A stretch of DNA of 64,000 bases. Source: CBDESN01 sp965242495 (GTDB taxonomy: Bacteria; Pseudomonadota; Alphaproteobacteria; MPNO01). Positions 24,343 through 35,112 of the stretch are shown in pieces. Location of the stretch: NCBI GenBank assembly GCA_965242495.1, contig OZ251446.1, positions 124,001 through 188,000 of the forward strand, read 5' to 3'. The position numbers and the translations under genes are program-made. The notes beneath the pieces are model-generated. The model worked only from the letters and a program-made list of their open reading frames with translations. It made no database searches and had not been told where the DNA came from. The first letter of the stretch is position 1; the number at the start of each line of letters is the position of its first letter.

Positions 24343-26133
24343 ATGACCGGCGCCTACGAGGTCATCGATCACGACTACGACGTGGTGATCGTGGGCGCGG
24401 GCGGGGCCGGGCTCCGGGCCGCCTTCGGCATGGCGGTCAAGGGGCTGCGCACGGCCTGCGTCACCAAGGTGTTCCCGACCCGGAGCCATACCGTCGCCGC
24501 CCAGGGCGGCATCTCGGCGGCGCTCGGCAATATGGGCGAGGACGACTGGCGCTGGCACTTCTACGACACCGTGAAGGGCGGCGACTGGCTCGGCGACCAG
24601 GACGCCATCGAGTACATGTGCCGGCAGGCGATCCCCGCGGTCCTGGAGCTCGAGCATTACGGCGTGCCGTTCTCGCGCACGGCCGAGGGCAAGATCTATC
24701 AGCGCCCGTTCGGCGGCATGACCACCGAATACGGCGAGGGTCCGCCGGCGCAGCGAACCGCCGCCGCCGCCGACCGCACCGGACACGCCATTCTGCACAC
24801 CCTCTACCAGCAGTCGCTCAAGCACGAGGCCGAGTTCTTCATCGAGTATTTCGCCATCGACCTCATCATGGACAACGACGGCAGGTGCCGGGGCGTCCTG
24901 GCGTGGAGCCTCGACGACGGGACGCTGCATCGCTTCTCGGCGCGGATGACGGTGGTCGCGACCGGCGGCTACGGCCGCGCCTATTTCTCCTGCACCGGGG
25001 CGCACACCCAGACCGGCGACGGCAACGCGATGGCGCTGCGCGCCGGCCTGCCGTTGCAGGACATGGAGTTCATCCAGTTCCACCCGACCGGCATCTACGG
25101 CGCCGGCTGCCTCATCAGCGAAGGCGTGCGCGGCGAGGGCGGCTACCTGACCAACGCCGAAGGCGAGCGTTTCATGGAGCGCTACGCCCCCCACGTCAAA
25201 GACCTGGCGTCCCGCGACGTGGTGAGCCGCTCGATCACCATCGAGATCCGCGAAGGCCGCGGCCTCGGCGAGCGCAAGGACCACGCGCATCTGCATCTGG
25301 AGCATCTGGATGCCGGGCTGATCGCCGAACGGCTGCCCGGCATCGCCGAGACCGCCCGTATCTTCGCCGGCGTCGACGTGACCAAGGAGCCGATCCCGGT
25401 GCTGCCGACCGTCCACTACAACATGGGCGGGATGCCGACCAATCATCGGGGCGAGGCGATCCGTCCCCGCGACGGCGACCCCGACGCCGTCGCGCCGGGG
25501 CTGATGTCGATCGGCGAGGCGGCCTGCGTCTCGGTCCACGGGGCGAACCGGTTGGGGTCGAACTCGTTGCTCGACCTGGTGGTGTTCGGGCGCGCCGCGG
25601 CCGACCGCTGTGTCGAACTGATCGAGCCCGGGGCGGGCGAGCCGCTCCCCGCCGGAGCCGGAGAGGAGGCGGTCGCCCGGTTCGACCGGCGCCGCCATGC
25701 CGCCGGCGGCTCGCCCACCGCGGCGCTGCGGCTCGAGATGCAGCAGGTCATGCAGAACCACTGCGCCGTCTTCCGCACCGGCGAACTCCTCGCCGAGGGC
25801 AAGCGCAAGCTGGCGGAGCTATGGCGGCGCCGGGACGACCTCCGCGTAGCCGACCGGTCGATGGTGTGGAACTCCGACCTGATGGAGACGCTGGAATTCG
25901 ACAATCTGCTCGCCCAGGCGGTGGTCAGCCTGGACGCCGCCCTCGACCGCGAGGAGAGCCGCGGCGGGCACGCCCGGGAGGATTTCCCCGCGCGCGACGA
26001 CGAAAACTGGATGAAGCATTCCGCGGTCTGGCTCGACGACGCCGGCGAGACCCGGATCGAATACCGCCCGGTCCGCAACCGCACCATGACCAACGAAGTC
26101 CAGGCGATCCCGCCCAAGGAACGGGTGTATTGA
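24343..26133 (+). CDS. sdhA: Succinate dehydrogenase flavoprotein subunit
   Basis: 596 residues. The FAD-binding GAGGAGLRA lies near residue 19, and the His that carries covalent FAD is H49 in FPTRSHTVAAQGG. Substrate-binding and catalytic blocks (FHPTGIYGAGCLISEG and HYNMGGMPT) are conserved. It oxidises succinate to fumarate and passes electrons to SdhB. It begins 7 bp after sdhD. Confidence 0.97.
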   Translation: MTGAYEVIDHDYDVVIVGAGGAGLRAAFGMAVKGLRTACVTKVFPTRSHTVAAQGGISAALGNMGEDDWRWHFYDTVKGGDWLGDQDAIEYMCRQAIPAVLELEHYGVPFSRTAEGKIYQRPFGGMTTEYGEGPPAQRTAAAADRTGHAILHTLYQQSLKHEAEFFIEYFAIDLIMDNDGRCRGVLAWSLDDGTLHRFSARMTVVATGGYGRAYFSCTGAHTQTGDGNAMALRAGLPLQDMEFIQFHPTGIYGAGCLISEGVRGEGGYLTNAEGERFMERYAPHVKDLASRDVVSRSITIEIREGRGLGERKDHAHLHLEHLDAGLIAERLPGIAETARIFAGVDVTKEPIPVLPTVHYNMGGMPTNHRGEAIRPRDGDPDAVAPGLMSIGEAACVSVHGANRLGSNSLLDLVVFGRAAADRCVELIEPGAGEPLPAGAGEEAVARFDRRRHAAGGSPTAALRLEMQQVMQNHCAVFRTGELLAEGKRKLAELWRRRDDLRVADRSMVWNSDLMETLEFDNLLAQAVVSLDAALDREESRGGHAREDFPARDDENWMKHSAVWLDDAGETRIEYRPVRNRTMTNEVQAIPPKERVY

Positions 26134-26155
26134 GGACCGGCCGAGGACCCAGCGC

Positions 26156-26935
26156 ATGGCCAAATTCACGCTTCCCGCCAACGCCCGCATCGGCCGGGGC
26201 AAGACCCACGAGGCCCCCGAAGGCGCGGCGCGCACCAAGCGCTTCCATGTCTATCGCTGGAACGCCGACGACGGCGAGAACCCGCGCATCGACAGCTTCG
26301 AGGTCGATCTCGACGCCTGCGGCCCGATGGTCCTCGACGCCCTGATCGAGATCAAGAACGGGATCGATTCGACGTTGACCTTCCGCCGCTCCTGCCGCGA
26401 GGGGGTGTGCGGCAGCTGCGCCATGAACATCGACGGGACCAATACCCTCGCCTGCACCCGATATATCGACGACGCGCCGGGCGACGTGCGCGTCTATCCG
26501 CTGCCGCATCTGCCGGTGGTCAAGGACCTGGTGTCCGACTGCGCGACCGTCTACGCGCAATACGCCGCGATCGAGCCGTGGCTCAAGTCCGACGCCCGGC
26601 CGCCGCCCGGCTCCGAACGCCCGCAGTCGCCGACCGAGCGCGCCCGGCTCGACGGGTTGTGGGAGTGCATCCTGTGCTTCTGCTGCACGACGGCCTGCCC
26701 GAGCTACTGGTGGAGCGGCGACCGCTATCTCGGGCCGGCCGTGCTGTTGCAGGCGCATCGCTGGCTCGCCGATTCGCGGGACGACCGCGCCGGCGAGCGG
26801 CTCGACGAGCTGGAGGACCCGTTCCGGCTCTATCGCTGCCATACGATCATGAACTGCGCCAAGGCCTGTCCCAAGGGCCTCAACCCCGCCAGGTCGATCG
26901 CGGAGATCAAGAAGATGATGGTCGCGCGGCGCTAG
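26156..26935 (+). CDS. sdhB: Succinate dehydrogenase iron-sulfur subunit
   Basis: 259 residues with all three clusters: the plant-type [2Fe-2S] cysteines in SCREGVCGSCAMNI and later NTLACTRY, then CILCFCCTTACPSYWW and CHTIMNCAKACPKGLNP for [4Fe-4S] and [3Fe-4S]. It transfers electrons from FAD to ubiquinone. A 22-bp gap follows sdhA and 49 bp precedes mdh. Confidence 0.97.
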   Translation: MAKFTLPANARIGRGKTHEAPEGAARTKRFHVYRWNADDGENPRIDSFEVDLDACGPMVLDALIEIKNGIDSTLTFRRSCREGVCGSCAMNIDGTNTLACTRYIDDAPGDVRVYPLPHLPVVKDLVSDCATVYAQYAAIEPWLKSDARPPPGSERPQSPTERARLDGLWECILCFCCTTACPSYWWSGDRYLGPAVLLQAHRWLADSRDDRAGERLDELEDPFRLYRCHTIMNCAKACPKGLNPARSIAEIKKMMVARR

Positions 26936-26984
26936 CGGGCCGCGCCGCGCCGCCCCGGTTCGGACGGACAGCTGGATAGACATC

Positions 26985-27977
26985 ATGCCTCGAAGCAAGA
27001 TCGCCCTCGTCGGGGCCGGCAATATCGGCGGAACGCTGGCCCATCTCGTCGGGCTCAAGGAGCTAGGCGACGTCGTCCTCTACGACATCGCCGACGGCAT
27101 TCCCGCCGGCAAGGCGCTCGACATCGTCGAGGCGTCGCCGGTCGAGGGGTTCGATGCGGTCTTTTCGGGCGCCGGCTCCTACCGCGCGATCAAGGGCGCC
27201 GACGTGGTGATCGTCACCGCCGGGGTTCCGCGCAAGCCGGGCATGAGCCGGGACGATCTGCTGGGCGTCAACGCCGCGGTGATGAAGCAGGTGGGCGAGG
27301 GGATACGGAAATACTGCCCGGGCGCGTTCGTCATCTGCATCACCAACCCGCTGGACGCCATGGTGTGGGCGCTGCGCGAGGCGTGCGGCCTGCCGCCCCA
27401 CCGCGTCGTTGGCATGGCGGGGATCCTGGATTCGGCCCGGTTCCGCTACTTCCTCGCCGCCGAGCTCGGGGTCTCGGTGGAGGACGTGACCGGGTTCGTG
27501 CTCGGCGGCCACGGCGATACCATGGTGCCGTTGGCGCGCTACTCCACGGTGGCCGGGATACCGCTCCCCGATCTGATCAAGATGGGCTGGATCACGCGCA
27601 AGCGCGTCAACGAGATCGTCCGCCGCACCCGCGACGGCGGCGGCGAGATCGTCGCTTTGCTGAAGGCGGGCTCGGCGTTCTACGCGCCGGCGTCGGCGGC
27701 GGTCCAGATGGCCGAGTCCTACCTCAAGGACAAGCGGCGCGTGCTCCCCTGCTGCGCCCGGCTCGACGGGGAGTACGGCGTCAAGGGGCTCTATGTCGGG
27801 GTTCCCGTCGTGATCGGCGCGCGCGGAGTCGAACGCATCGTCGAGATCGACCTCAACGCGGCCGAGCGCAAGGCGTTCGAGGCCTCGGTGGACGCGGTGC
27901 GAGGGCTGGTCGATGCGGTCAAGCGGCTCGGCAAGGACGCCGGGCGCGCGCCGCGCCGCCGCGCGGGATCGGCATGA
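26985..27977 (+). CDS. mdh: Malate dehydrogenase (NAD+), LDH-like type
   Basis: 330 residues. The Rossmann motif is VGAGNIGGTLAHL, the substrate-binding arginines are in VPRKPGMSRDDLL and the catalytic His is in LGGHGDTMVPL. It oxidises malate to oxaloacetate. The last 15 or so residues (DAGRAPRRRAGSA) extend beyond the family's usual end and are basic. Its stop overlaps the sucC start by 4 bp, so translation of TCA enzymes is probably coupled. Confidence 0.95.
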   Translation: MPRSKIALVGAGNIGGTLAHLVGLKELGDVVLYDIADGIPAGKALDIVEASPVEGFDAVFSGAGSYRAIKGADVVIVTAGVPRKPGMSRDDLLGVNAAVMKQVGEGIRKYCPGAFVICITNPLDAMVWALREACGLPPHRVVGMAGILDSARFRYFLAAELGVSVEDVTGFVLGGHGDTMVPLARYSTVAGIPLPDLIKMGWITRKRVNEIVRRTRDGGGEIVALLKAGSAFYAPASAAVQMAESYLKDKRRVLPCCARLDGEYGVKGLYVGVPVVIGARGVERIVEIDLNAAERKAFEASVDAVRGLVDAVKRLGKDAGRAPRRRAGSA

Positions 27978-29142
27978 ACGTCCACGAGTACCAGGCCAAG
28001 GAACTGCTCGCCGGCTACGGCGTCGCGGTTCCGCGCGGCGGCGTCGCCTATACCGCCGACGAGGCGGTCGAGGTCGCCGGCGGCCTCGGTCCCGGGCCGT
28101 GGGTCGTCAAGGCGCAGATCCACGCCGGCGGCCGCGGCAAGGCCGGCGGCATCAGGCTCGTCCGGTCGCTCGACCAGCTGGGCGAGGAGGCGGCCGGGCT
28201 GATCGGCGCGCGGCTGGTCACCCACCAGACCGGCCCCGAGGGCCGCGAGGTCCGGCGGGTCTATGTCGAGGAAGGCTTCGACATCGCCCGCGAACTCTAT
28301 CTCGGCATGCTGGTCGACCGCGTCACCGGCCGGGTGACGATCATGGGCTCGACCGAGGGCGGGATGGAGATCGAGCAGGTGGCGGCCGAGACGCCGGACA
28401 GGATCCATACCGCGGCGATCGATCCGGCGGCCCAGTTCCAGCCCCACCATGCCCGCCGCCTTGCGTTCGCCCTGGGGTTGGCGGGCGAGCAGGTGGAGGC
28501 GGCGACCGCGCTGGCCGCCGGCGTCTATCGGGCCTTCGTCGAGCTCGACGCCTCTCTGGTCGAGATCAACCCCCTGGCGGTGACCGCGGGGGGCAGCCTC
28601 CTCGCCCTCGACGCCAAGATCGCCTTCGACGACAACGCCTTGTTCCGCCATGACGACATCGCCGCCCTGCGCGACGAGGACGAGGAGGACCCGGCCGAGC
28701 GCGAGGCCGCCCGCCACGACCTCAACTACGTCAAGCTCGGCGGCAATATCGGCTGCATGGTCAACGGGGCGGGCCTCGCGATGGCGACCATGGACATCAT
28801 CAAGCTCTATGGCGGCGACCCCGCCAACTTCCTCGACGTGGGCGGCGGGGCCACGCGCGAGCGGGTGACGACGGCGTTCAAACTCATCCTCTCCGATCCC
28901 CATGTCGAGGCCGTCCTGGTCAACATCTTCGGCGGCATCATGCGCTGCGACGTGATCGCCGAAGGCATCGTCGCCGCGGCGCGGGAGGTGAGCCTGAGCG
29001 TCCCCCTCGTCGTCCGGCTCGAAGGCACCAACGTCGATCTGGGCAAGCGGCTGCTTACCGAGTCCGGGCTTTCGATCGTCCCCGGCGACGGCCTCGCCGA
29101 CGCCGCCGGCAAGGTCGTCGCCGCGGCCCGGGAGACCGGCTG

Positions 29143-29143
<1 letters not shown>
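27974..29143 (+). CDS. sucC: Succinyl-CoA ligase (ADP-forming), beta subunit
   Basis: 389 residues, opening MNVHEYQAKELLAGYGV. An N-terminal ATP-grasp domain (KAQIHAGGRGKAGG) and the C-terminal CoA-ligase domain with GGDPANFLDVGGGA and VNIFGGIMRCD are intact. With SucD it makes ATP from succinyl-CoA. Start and stop overlap neighbouring genes on both sides (4 bp and 1 bp). Confidence 0.97.
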
Positions 29144-30018
<875 letters not shown>

Positions 30019-30025
30019 CGGCGGC

Positions 30026-32818
30026 ATGACCGGCCGGCCGGCGCGCATCCCCTCTTTCGCGGGCGAGAACGGCGCTTTCGTCGAGGACATGTATGCGCGC
30101 TACGCCGCGGATCCGTCCGCGGTCGATCCGCAATGGGCGGCGTTCTTCGCCGGGCTCGACGCCGATGCCCCGCCGGACGGCGGGGAGGCCATCGGCGCCG
30201 GAGCCGGAGACCGGACGGTCGACGTCCGGTCGGCGACGCTCGATTCGCGGCGCGCCCTGGCGCTGATCCGGTCGTACCGCGTGCGCGGACATCTCCACGC
30301 CGTGCTCGATCCGCTGGATCTGGAGGCGCCGGCCCCGCACAGCGAGCTCGACCCGGAGTCCTACGGCTTCGGGGCCCGGGATTACGACCGCGAGGTCTAC
30401 GTCCACGACCTGCTGGGCTTCGAGAAGGCGACGCTGCGGACGATCGTCGATGCGCTGCGCGAGACCTATTGCGGCGCCGTCGGCGTCGAATACATGCACA
30501 TCTCCTCGCCCGAGGAGAAGGGCTGGATCCAGGATCGGATCGAGGCCATCCACAACCGCACCGAGTTCACCGATCGCGGCAAACTGACGATTCTCGAACG
30601 GCTGACCGAGGCCGAGGGCTTCGAGCAGTTCCTGCACGTCAAATATCCGGGGACCAAGCGATTCGGACTCGACGGCGGCGAGGCTCTGATCCCGGCCCTG
30701 GAGCAGATACTCAAGCGCGGCAGCCAGCTGGGCATCGAGGAGGTCGTGCTCGGCATGGCCCATCGGGGGCGGTTGAACGTCCTGGCGCACGTCCTCAACA
30801 AGCCCTACGCGGCGATCTTCTCGGAGTTTCGCGGCGCCCATTACGGGGTCGGCGAGGTGCAGGGCTCGGGCGACGTGAAATACCATCTCGGGACCTCCGC
30901 CGACCGCGAGTTCGACGACGTCCGGGTCCATCTGTCGTTGTCCGCCAACCCGTCGCATCTCGAAGCCGTCGATCCGGTGGTCGTCGGCAAGGTGCGCGCC
31001 AAGCAGCGCCAGCGCGGCGATGCCGGGCGGCGACGGGTGATGGGGCTGCTGATGCATGGCGACGCCGCGTTCTCCGGGCAGGGCATCGTCGCCGAGACGT
31101 TCGGGCTGTCGGACATCGAGGGCTACCGCACCGGCGGGACGATCCATGTGGTCGTCAACAACCAGATCGGCTTCACCACCAGCCCCGGGGCCACCCGCGC
31201 CTCGCGCTATCCGACCGACCTCGCCAAGGCGGCCGAGGCGCCGATCTTCCACGTCAACGGCGACGACGTCGAAGCGGTGGTCCATGTGGCCCGCATCGCG
31301 ACCGAGTTCCGCCAGACCTTCCGCAAGGACGTGGTGATCGACATCTGGTGCTACCGCCGGTTCGGCCACAACGAGGGCGACGAGCCGTCCTTCACCCAGC
31401 CGCGGATGTACCGGGCGATCGCCGGGCATCCGACGGTGCGCGAGCTGTATGCGCGGCGACTCGTCGACGAGGGGATAACGACTCCGGCGGGCGCGGAGGA
31501 GATTTCCGCCCGCTTCCGCGACCGGCTGGAGCGGGGCTTCGAGGCGGCCGACGGCTACAGGCCGAACAAGGCGGACTGGCTCGAAGGCAGCTGGTCCGGG
31601 ATGACCGCGGCCCCGGCGGCGGAGGAGCGCCGGGGCAAGACCGCGGTGACGCTGAAGACGCTGCGCGAGGTGGGCGAGGCGCTCACCCGCGCGCCGGACG
31701 GGTTCAGGATCAACCCCAAGCTCGATCGGGTGTTGCGCCAGCGCCGCGAGATGCTGGACAGCGGCGAGGGGATCGACTGGGCGACCGCCGAATCGCTGGC
31801 CTTCGGCGCCCTGTTGTGCGAGGGGGTCATGGTCCGCATCAGCGGGCAGGATTCGGTGCGCGGCACCTTCTCGCAGCGCCATCTCGCCTTCACCGATCAG
31901 GAGACCGAGGCGCGCCATGTCCCGCTCGCGCAGCTGCCCGGCGGCGAGGCGCGCTTCGTCGCTCGCGACAGCCCGCTGGCGGAGGCGTCCGTCCTCGGCT
32001 TCGAGTACGGCATGTCGCTCGCCGACCCCAACATGCTGGTGATCTGGGAGGCGCAGTTCGGCGACTTTGCCAACGGCGCCCAGCTGATCGTCGATCAGTT
32101 CGTCTCCTCGGGCGAGAGCAAGTGGCTGCGCATGTCGGGTTTGGTCATGCTGCTGCCGCACGGCTACGAAGGGCAGGGGCCGGAACATTCCTCGGCCCGG
32201 CTCGAGCGGTATCTCCAGCTATGCGCGGAAGACAACATCCAGGTCGCCAACATCACCACCCCGGCCAACTACTTCCATGCCCTGCGCCGGCAGATCCACC
32301 GCAAATTTCGCAAGCCGCTCGTCGTCATGACGCCCAAATCCCTGTTGCGGCATCGGCAATGCGTCTCGTCGCTGAGCGACATGGCCGGCGGCTCGTCGTT
32401 TCGCCGCGTCCTGCCGGAAAGCCGGACGCTGGCTCCCGACGGCGAGATCCGCCGCGTCGTCCTGTGCAGCGGCAAGGTCTATTACGACCTAGCCGGGGAG
32501 CGCAACCGGCGCGGCGCCGACGACGTGGCCTTGCTCCGGCTGGAGCAGCTCTACCCGTTCCCGGCCGTTTCGCTGGCCAAGGAGCTCGCCCGCTATCCCC
32601 GCGCGGAGGTCGTCTGGTGCCAGGAGGAGCCCCGCAACATGGGCGCCTGGAGCTTCGCCGACCGCCGGATCGAGGAGGTGCTGGCGAAACTCGGCGGTCC
32701 CTCCCGGCGTCCGCGTTATGTCGGGCGCGACGAGGCGGCTTCGCCCGCGACCGGACTCCACGCCCGTCACGTCCGCCAGCAGGCGAAGCTCGTCGAGGAC
32801 GCGCTCGCGCCGGCCTGA
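30026..32818 (+). CDS. sucA: 2-Oxoglutarate dehydrogenase E1 component
   Basis: 930 residues. N-terminal FAGENGAFVEDMYARY is the segment known to bind E2 in this complex. The thiamine diphosphate/Mg site lies in HGDAAFSGQG...NNQIGFTT, followed by the E1 His-containing blocks (FGHNEGDEPSFTQP) and the transketolase-like C-terminal half (HGYEGQGPEHSSARLER). It decarboxylates 2-oxoglutarate and transfers succinyl to SucB. The gene starts 7 bp after sucD. Confidence 0.96.
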   Translation: MTGRPARIPSFAGENGAFVEDMYARYAADPSAVDPQWAAFFAGLDADAPPDGGEAIGAGAGDRTVDVRSATLDSRRALALIRSYRVRGHLHAVLDPLDLEAPAPHSELDPESYGFGARDYDREVYVHDLLGFEKATLRTIVDALRETYCGAVGVEYMHISSPEEKGWIQDRIEAIHNRTEFTDRGKLTILERLTEAEGFEQFLHVKYPGTKRFGLDGGEALIPALEQILKRGSQLGIEEVVLGMAHRGRLNVLAHVLNKPYAAIFSEFRGAHYGVGEVQGSGDVKYHLGTSADREFDDVRVHLSLSANPSHLEAVDPVVVGKVRAKQRQRGDAGRRRVMGLLMHGDAAFSGQGIVAETFGLSDIEGYRTGGTIHVVVNNQIGFTTSPGATRASRYPTDLAKAAEAPIFHVNGDDVEAVVHVARIATEFRQTFRKDVVIDIWCYRRFGHNEGDEPSFTQPRMYRAIAGHPTVRELYARRLVDEGITTPAGAEEISARFRDRLERGFEAADGYRPNKADWLEGSWSGMTAAPAAEERRGKTAVTLKTLREVGEALTRAPDGFRINPKLDRVLRQRREMLDSGEGIDWATAESLAFGALLCEGVMVRISGQDSVRGTFSQRHLAFTDQETEARHVPLAQLPGGEARFVARDSPLAEASVLGFEYGMSLADPNMLVIWEAQFGDFANGAQLIVDQFVSSGESKWLRMSGLVMLLPHGYEGQGPEHSSARLERYLQLCAEDNIQVANITTPANYFHALRRQIHRKFRKPLVVMTPKSLLRHRQCVSSLSDMAGGSSFRRVLPESRTLAPDGEIRRVVLCSGKVYYDLAGERNRRGADDVALLRLEQLYPFPAVSLAKELARYPRAEVVWCQEEPRNMGAWSFADRRIEEVLAKLGGPSRRPRYVGRDEAASPATGLHARHVRQQAKLVEDALAPA

Positions 32819-32850
32819 CGCCCGCAAGCCCCGGCAAGCTCGGAGACAAG

Positions 32851-33915
32851 ATGACGACCGATATTCTCGTCCCCGCTCTCGGCGAATCGGTGACCGAGGC
32901 GACCGTCGCCCGATGGTTCAAGTCGGCCGGCGATCCGGTCGCGCTCGACGAGCCGCTGGTCGAACTCGAGACCGACAAGGTAACGCTGGAGGTCAACGCG
33001 ACCGCCGCCGGCGCCCTCGGCGAGATCTGCGCCGGGCCGGGCGATCCGGTCGCGGTCGGCGCTCTGCTCGGCCGCATCGAGGAAGGCGCGGCCCTGGCGG
33101 TCCCGTCCGCCGCCGAATCCGCGCCGCCGGCCGGACCGGAGCGACCGGAGCCGTCCGCGCCGCCCCGGCCGCTTCCGCCGCCGAGCGGATCCCCGACATC
33201 GGGCGCGCCCGCGCCTGCGCGCGAGCGGCGCGTGCGCATGACCCGACTCCGCCAACGCATCGCCGAACGACTGAAGGAGGCGCAGAACAACGCCGCCATG
33301 CTCACCACCTTCAACGAGGCGGACATGAGCGCGGTCAACGCGCTCCGCGAGCGCTACCGCGCCTCCTACGAGGAGAAGCACGGCGTCCGGCTCGGCTTGA
33401 TGGGGTTCTTCGTCAAGGCGTCCGTCGCCGCGCTCGAGCAGGTTCCGGTCGTGAACGCCGAGATCGACGGCGAGCACGTCGTCTATCACAGCCGCTACGA
33501 CATCGGCGTGGCGGTCGGCGCCCCGCAGGGGCTGGTGGTCCCGGTGCTGCGCGATGCCGACGGAATGTCTCTCCCGGAGATCGAGAAGGCGGTCGCCGGG
33601 TTGGCGCGCAAGGCGCGGGACGGCGCGCTGTCGCTGGATGCGCTGACCGGCGGCACGTTTACGATCACCAACGGCGGCGTCTACGGCTCGCTGCTCTCGA
33701 CCCCGATCCTGAACCCGCCGCAGTCCGGGATTCTCGGGATGCACAAGATCCAGAAGCGCCCCGTCGTCGTCGGCGATGCGGTCGAGGCCCGCCCGATGAT
33801 GTATCTGGCGCTGAGTTACGACCATCGCATCGTCGATGGCCGGGAGGCGGTGTCCTTCCTGGTCCGCGTCAAGGAGTGCATCGAGGCGCCGGAGCGGCTC
33901 ATGCTCGACGTCTGA
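32851..33915 (+). CDS. sucB: Dihydrolipoamide succinyltransferase (E2o) without a peripheral subunit-binding domain
   Basis: 354 residues, some 50 shorter than usual bacterial SucB. A lipoyl domain (residues 1-80; lipoylated Lys in ELETDKVTLEV) is followed by a proline/alanine-rich linker that runs directly into the catalytic domain at RRVRMTRLRQRIAERLK. No peripheral subunit-binding domain (35-residue helix pair with a GTGKGGRI-like motif) is present between them. The catalytic centre SYDHRIVDGREAV is intact. Family knowledge: this domain recruits E3 (lipoamide dehydrogenase) in most bacteria. No lpd gene follows; an MFS gene does. Confidence 0.93.
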   Translation: MTTDILVPALGESVTEATVARWFKSAGDPVALDEPLVELETDKVTLEVNATAAGALGEICAGPGDPVAVGALLGRIEEGAALAVPSAAESAPPAGPERPEPSAPPRPLPPPSGSPTSGAPAPARERRVRMTRLRQRIAERLKEAQNNAAMLTTFNEADMSAVNALRERYRASYEEKHGVRLGLMGFFVKASVAALEQVPVVNAEIDGEHVVYHSRYDIGVAVGAPQGLVVPVLRDADGMSLPEIEKAVAGLARKARDGALSLDALTGGTFTITNGGVYGSLLSTPILNPPQSGILGMHKIQKRPVVVGDAVEARPMMYLALSYDHRIVDGREAVSFLVRVKECIEAPERLMLDV

Positions 33916-33933
33916 CCGTCGCCCGGCCGCGCC

Positions 33934-35112
33934 ATGACCGGGTCCGGCGCCGCTCTGCTGATGTGCGCGGTCGAGGTGCTGGGGCTCCTCAACTTCGCGA
34001 CCTTTCCCGCCCTCATCGGCGGCTTCCAGTCCGTCTGGACGCTCACCAACGCGGAAGCCGGCTGGATCAGCGGCAGCTACTTCGCCGGTTACGTCGCCGC
34101 GGTGCCGGTTCTGGTGGGCCTCACCGATCGCGTGGATGCGCGCCGGGTGCTGCTGTGGTCGCTGGCCGCGGGCGGCGCGGCATCGGTCGGATACGCCGCC
34201 CTGGCCGACGGCTTCTGGAGCGCGATGCTGTTCCGCTTCCTCCAGGGCGTCGGGCTCGCGGGCCTCTACATGCCGGGCCTGAAAATCTTGTCCGACCGGA
34301 CCGAGGGTCCGCGCCAGCCTCGCTACGTCGCCTTCTATATCGCAAGCTTCAGCATCGGCGCGGCGCTCTCCTACCCGCTCGCCGGCGAGGTCGAGGCGCT
34401 TGCCGGGTGGCGGTGGGCGTTCGCCGCGCCCGCGCTGGGATCGGCGGCGTCCTTCGCGCTCGTCCTCTTCCTGCTGCCCCCGGCCGCGCCGCGCGCATCC
34501 CGCGAGGACGGCCGCCTGCTGGATTTCCGCCCGGTGCTGCGCAACCGCCGGGCGATGGCCTGCATCCTGGGCTATGCCGGCCACACCTGGGAACTGTTCG
34601 CCTACCGCTCCTGGCTGGTGGCGTATCTCGTCTTCGCCGAAGACGCGCGCGGCGGCTCCTCCCTGCTGCCGGACGCCGCCGCCATCGCCGCGATCGCCAC
34701 GCTCCTGGGCTTGCCGGCAAGCATCCTGGGCAACGAACTCGCGATGCGCATCGGTCGCCGCCGTTGGATCCTCCTCGCCGCGGCGCTGTCGGTCGCGGTC
34801 GGCGGCCTGACCGGGTTCGCCGCCTCCCTGTCCTATCTGCTCGCGGTCGCCTTGAGTCTGCTCTACGGCGCCTTGCTGACCGCCGATTCGTCCGCCCTGA
34901 CGGCCGGGACCGTAGCCGCCGCGGCGCCCGGCCGGCGCGGCTCGACCCTCGCCGTTCATGCCTTTCTCGGCTTCGCCGGCGGCGCCATGGCTCCGATCGC
35001 CGTCGGCTTCGCTCTCGACGCGGCGGGGGCGGGGGGCCTGGGCTGGGGCGTCGCTTTCCTCGTCGCCGCGGCCGGCAGCGCGTTTACGTTCTGCGTTCTG
35101 GCCCGCCGCTAG
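33934..35112 (+). CDS. Major facilitator superfamily transporter
   Basis: 392 residues, about 12 hydrophobic helices. The helix 2-3 loop reads LTDRVDARRVLLW and the sixth-seventh linker is short and arginine-rich. It follows sucB by 18 bp and so may be co-transcribed with the TCA genes, at the place where lpd is often found. The substrate is unknown; overall resemblance is to cyanate/aromatic-acid-type carriers. Its 3' end overlaps the convergent xerC by 29 bp. Confidence 0.75.
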   Translation: MTGSGAALLMCAVEVLGLLNFATFPALIGGFQSVWTLTNAEAGWISGSYFAGYVAAVPVLVGLTDRVDARRVLLWSLAAGGAASVGYAALADGFWSAMLFRFLQGVGLAGLYMPGLKILSDRTEGPRQPRYVAFYIASFSIGAALSYPLAGEVEALAGWRWAFAAPALGSAASFALVLFLLPPAAPRASREDGRLLDFRPVLRNRRAMACILGYAGHTWELFAYRSWLVAYLVFAEDARGGSSLLPDAAAIAAIATLLGLPASILGNELAMRIGRRRWILLAAALSVAVGGLTGFAASLSYLLAVALSLLYGALLTADSSALTAGTVAAAAPGRRGSTLAVHAFLGFAGGAMAPIAVGFALDAAGAGGLGWGVAFLVAAAGSAFTFCVLARR

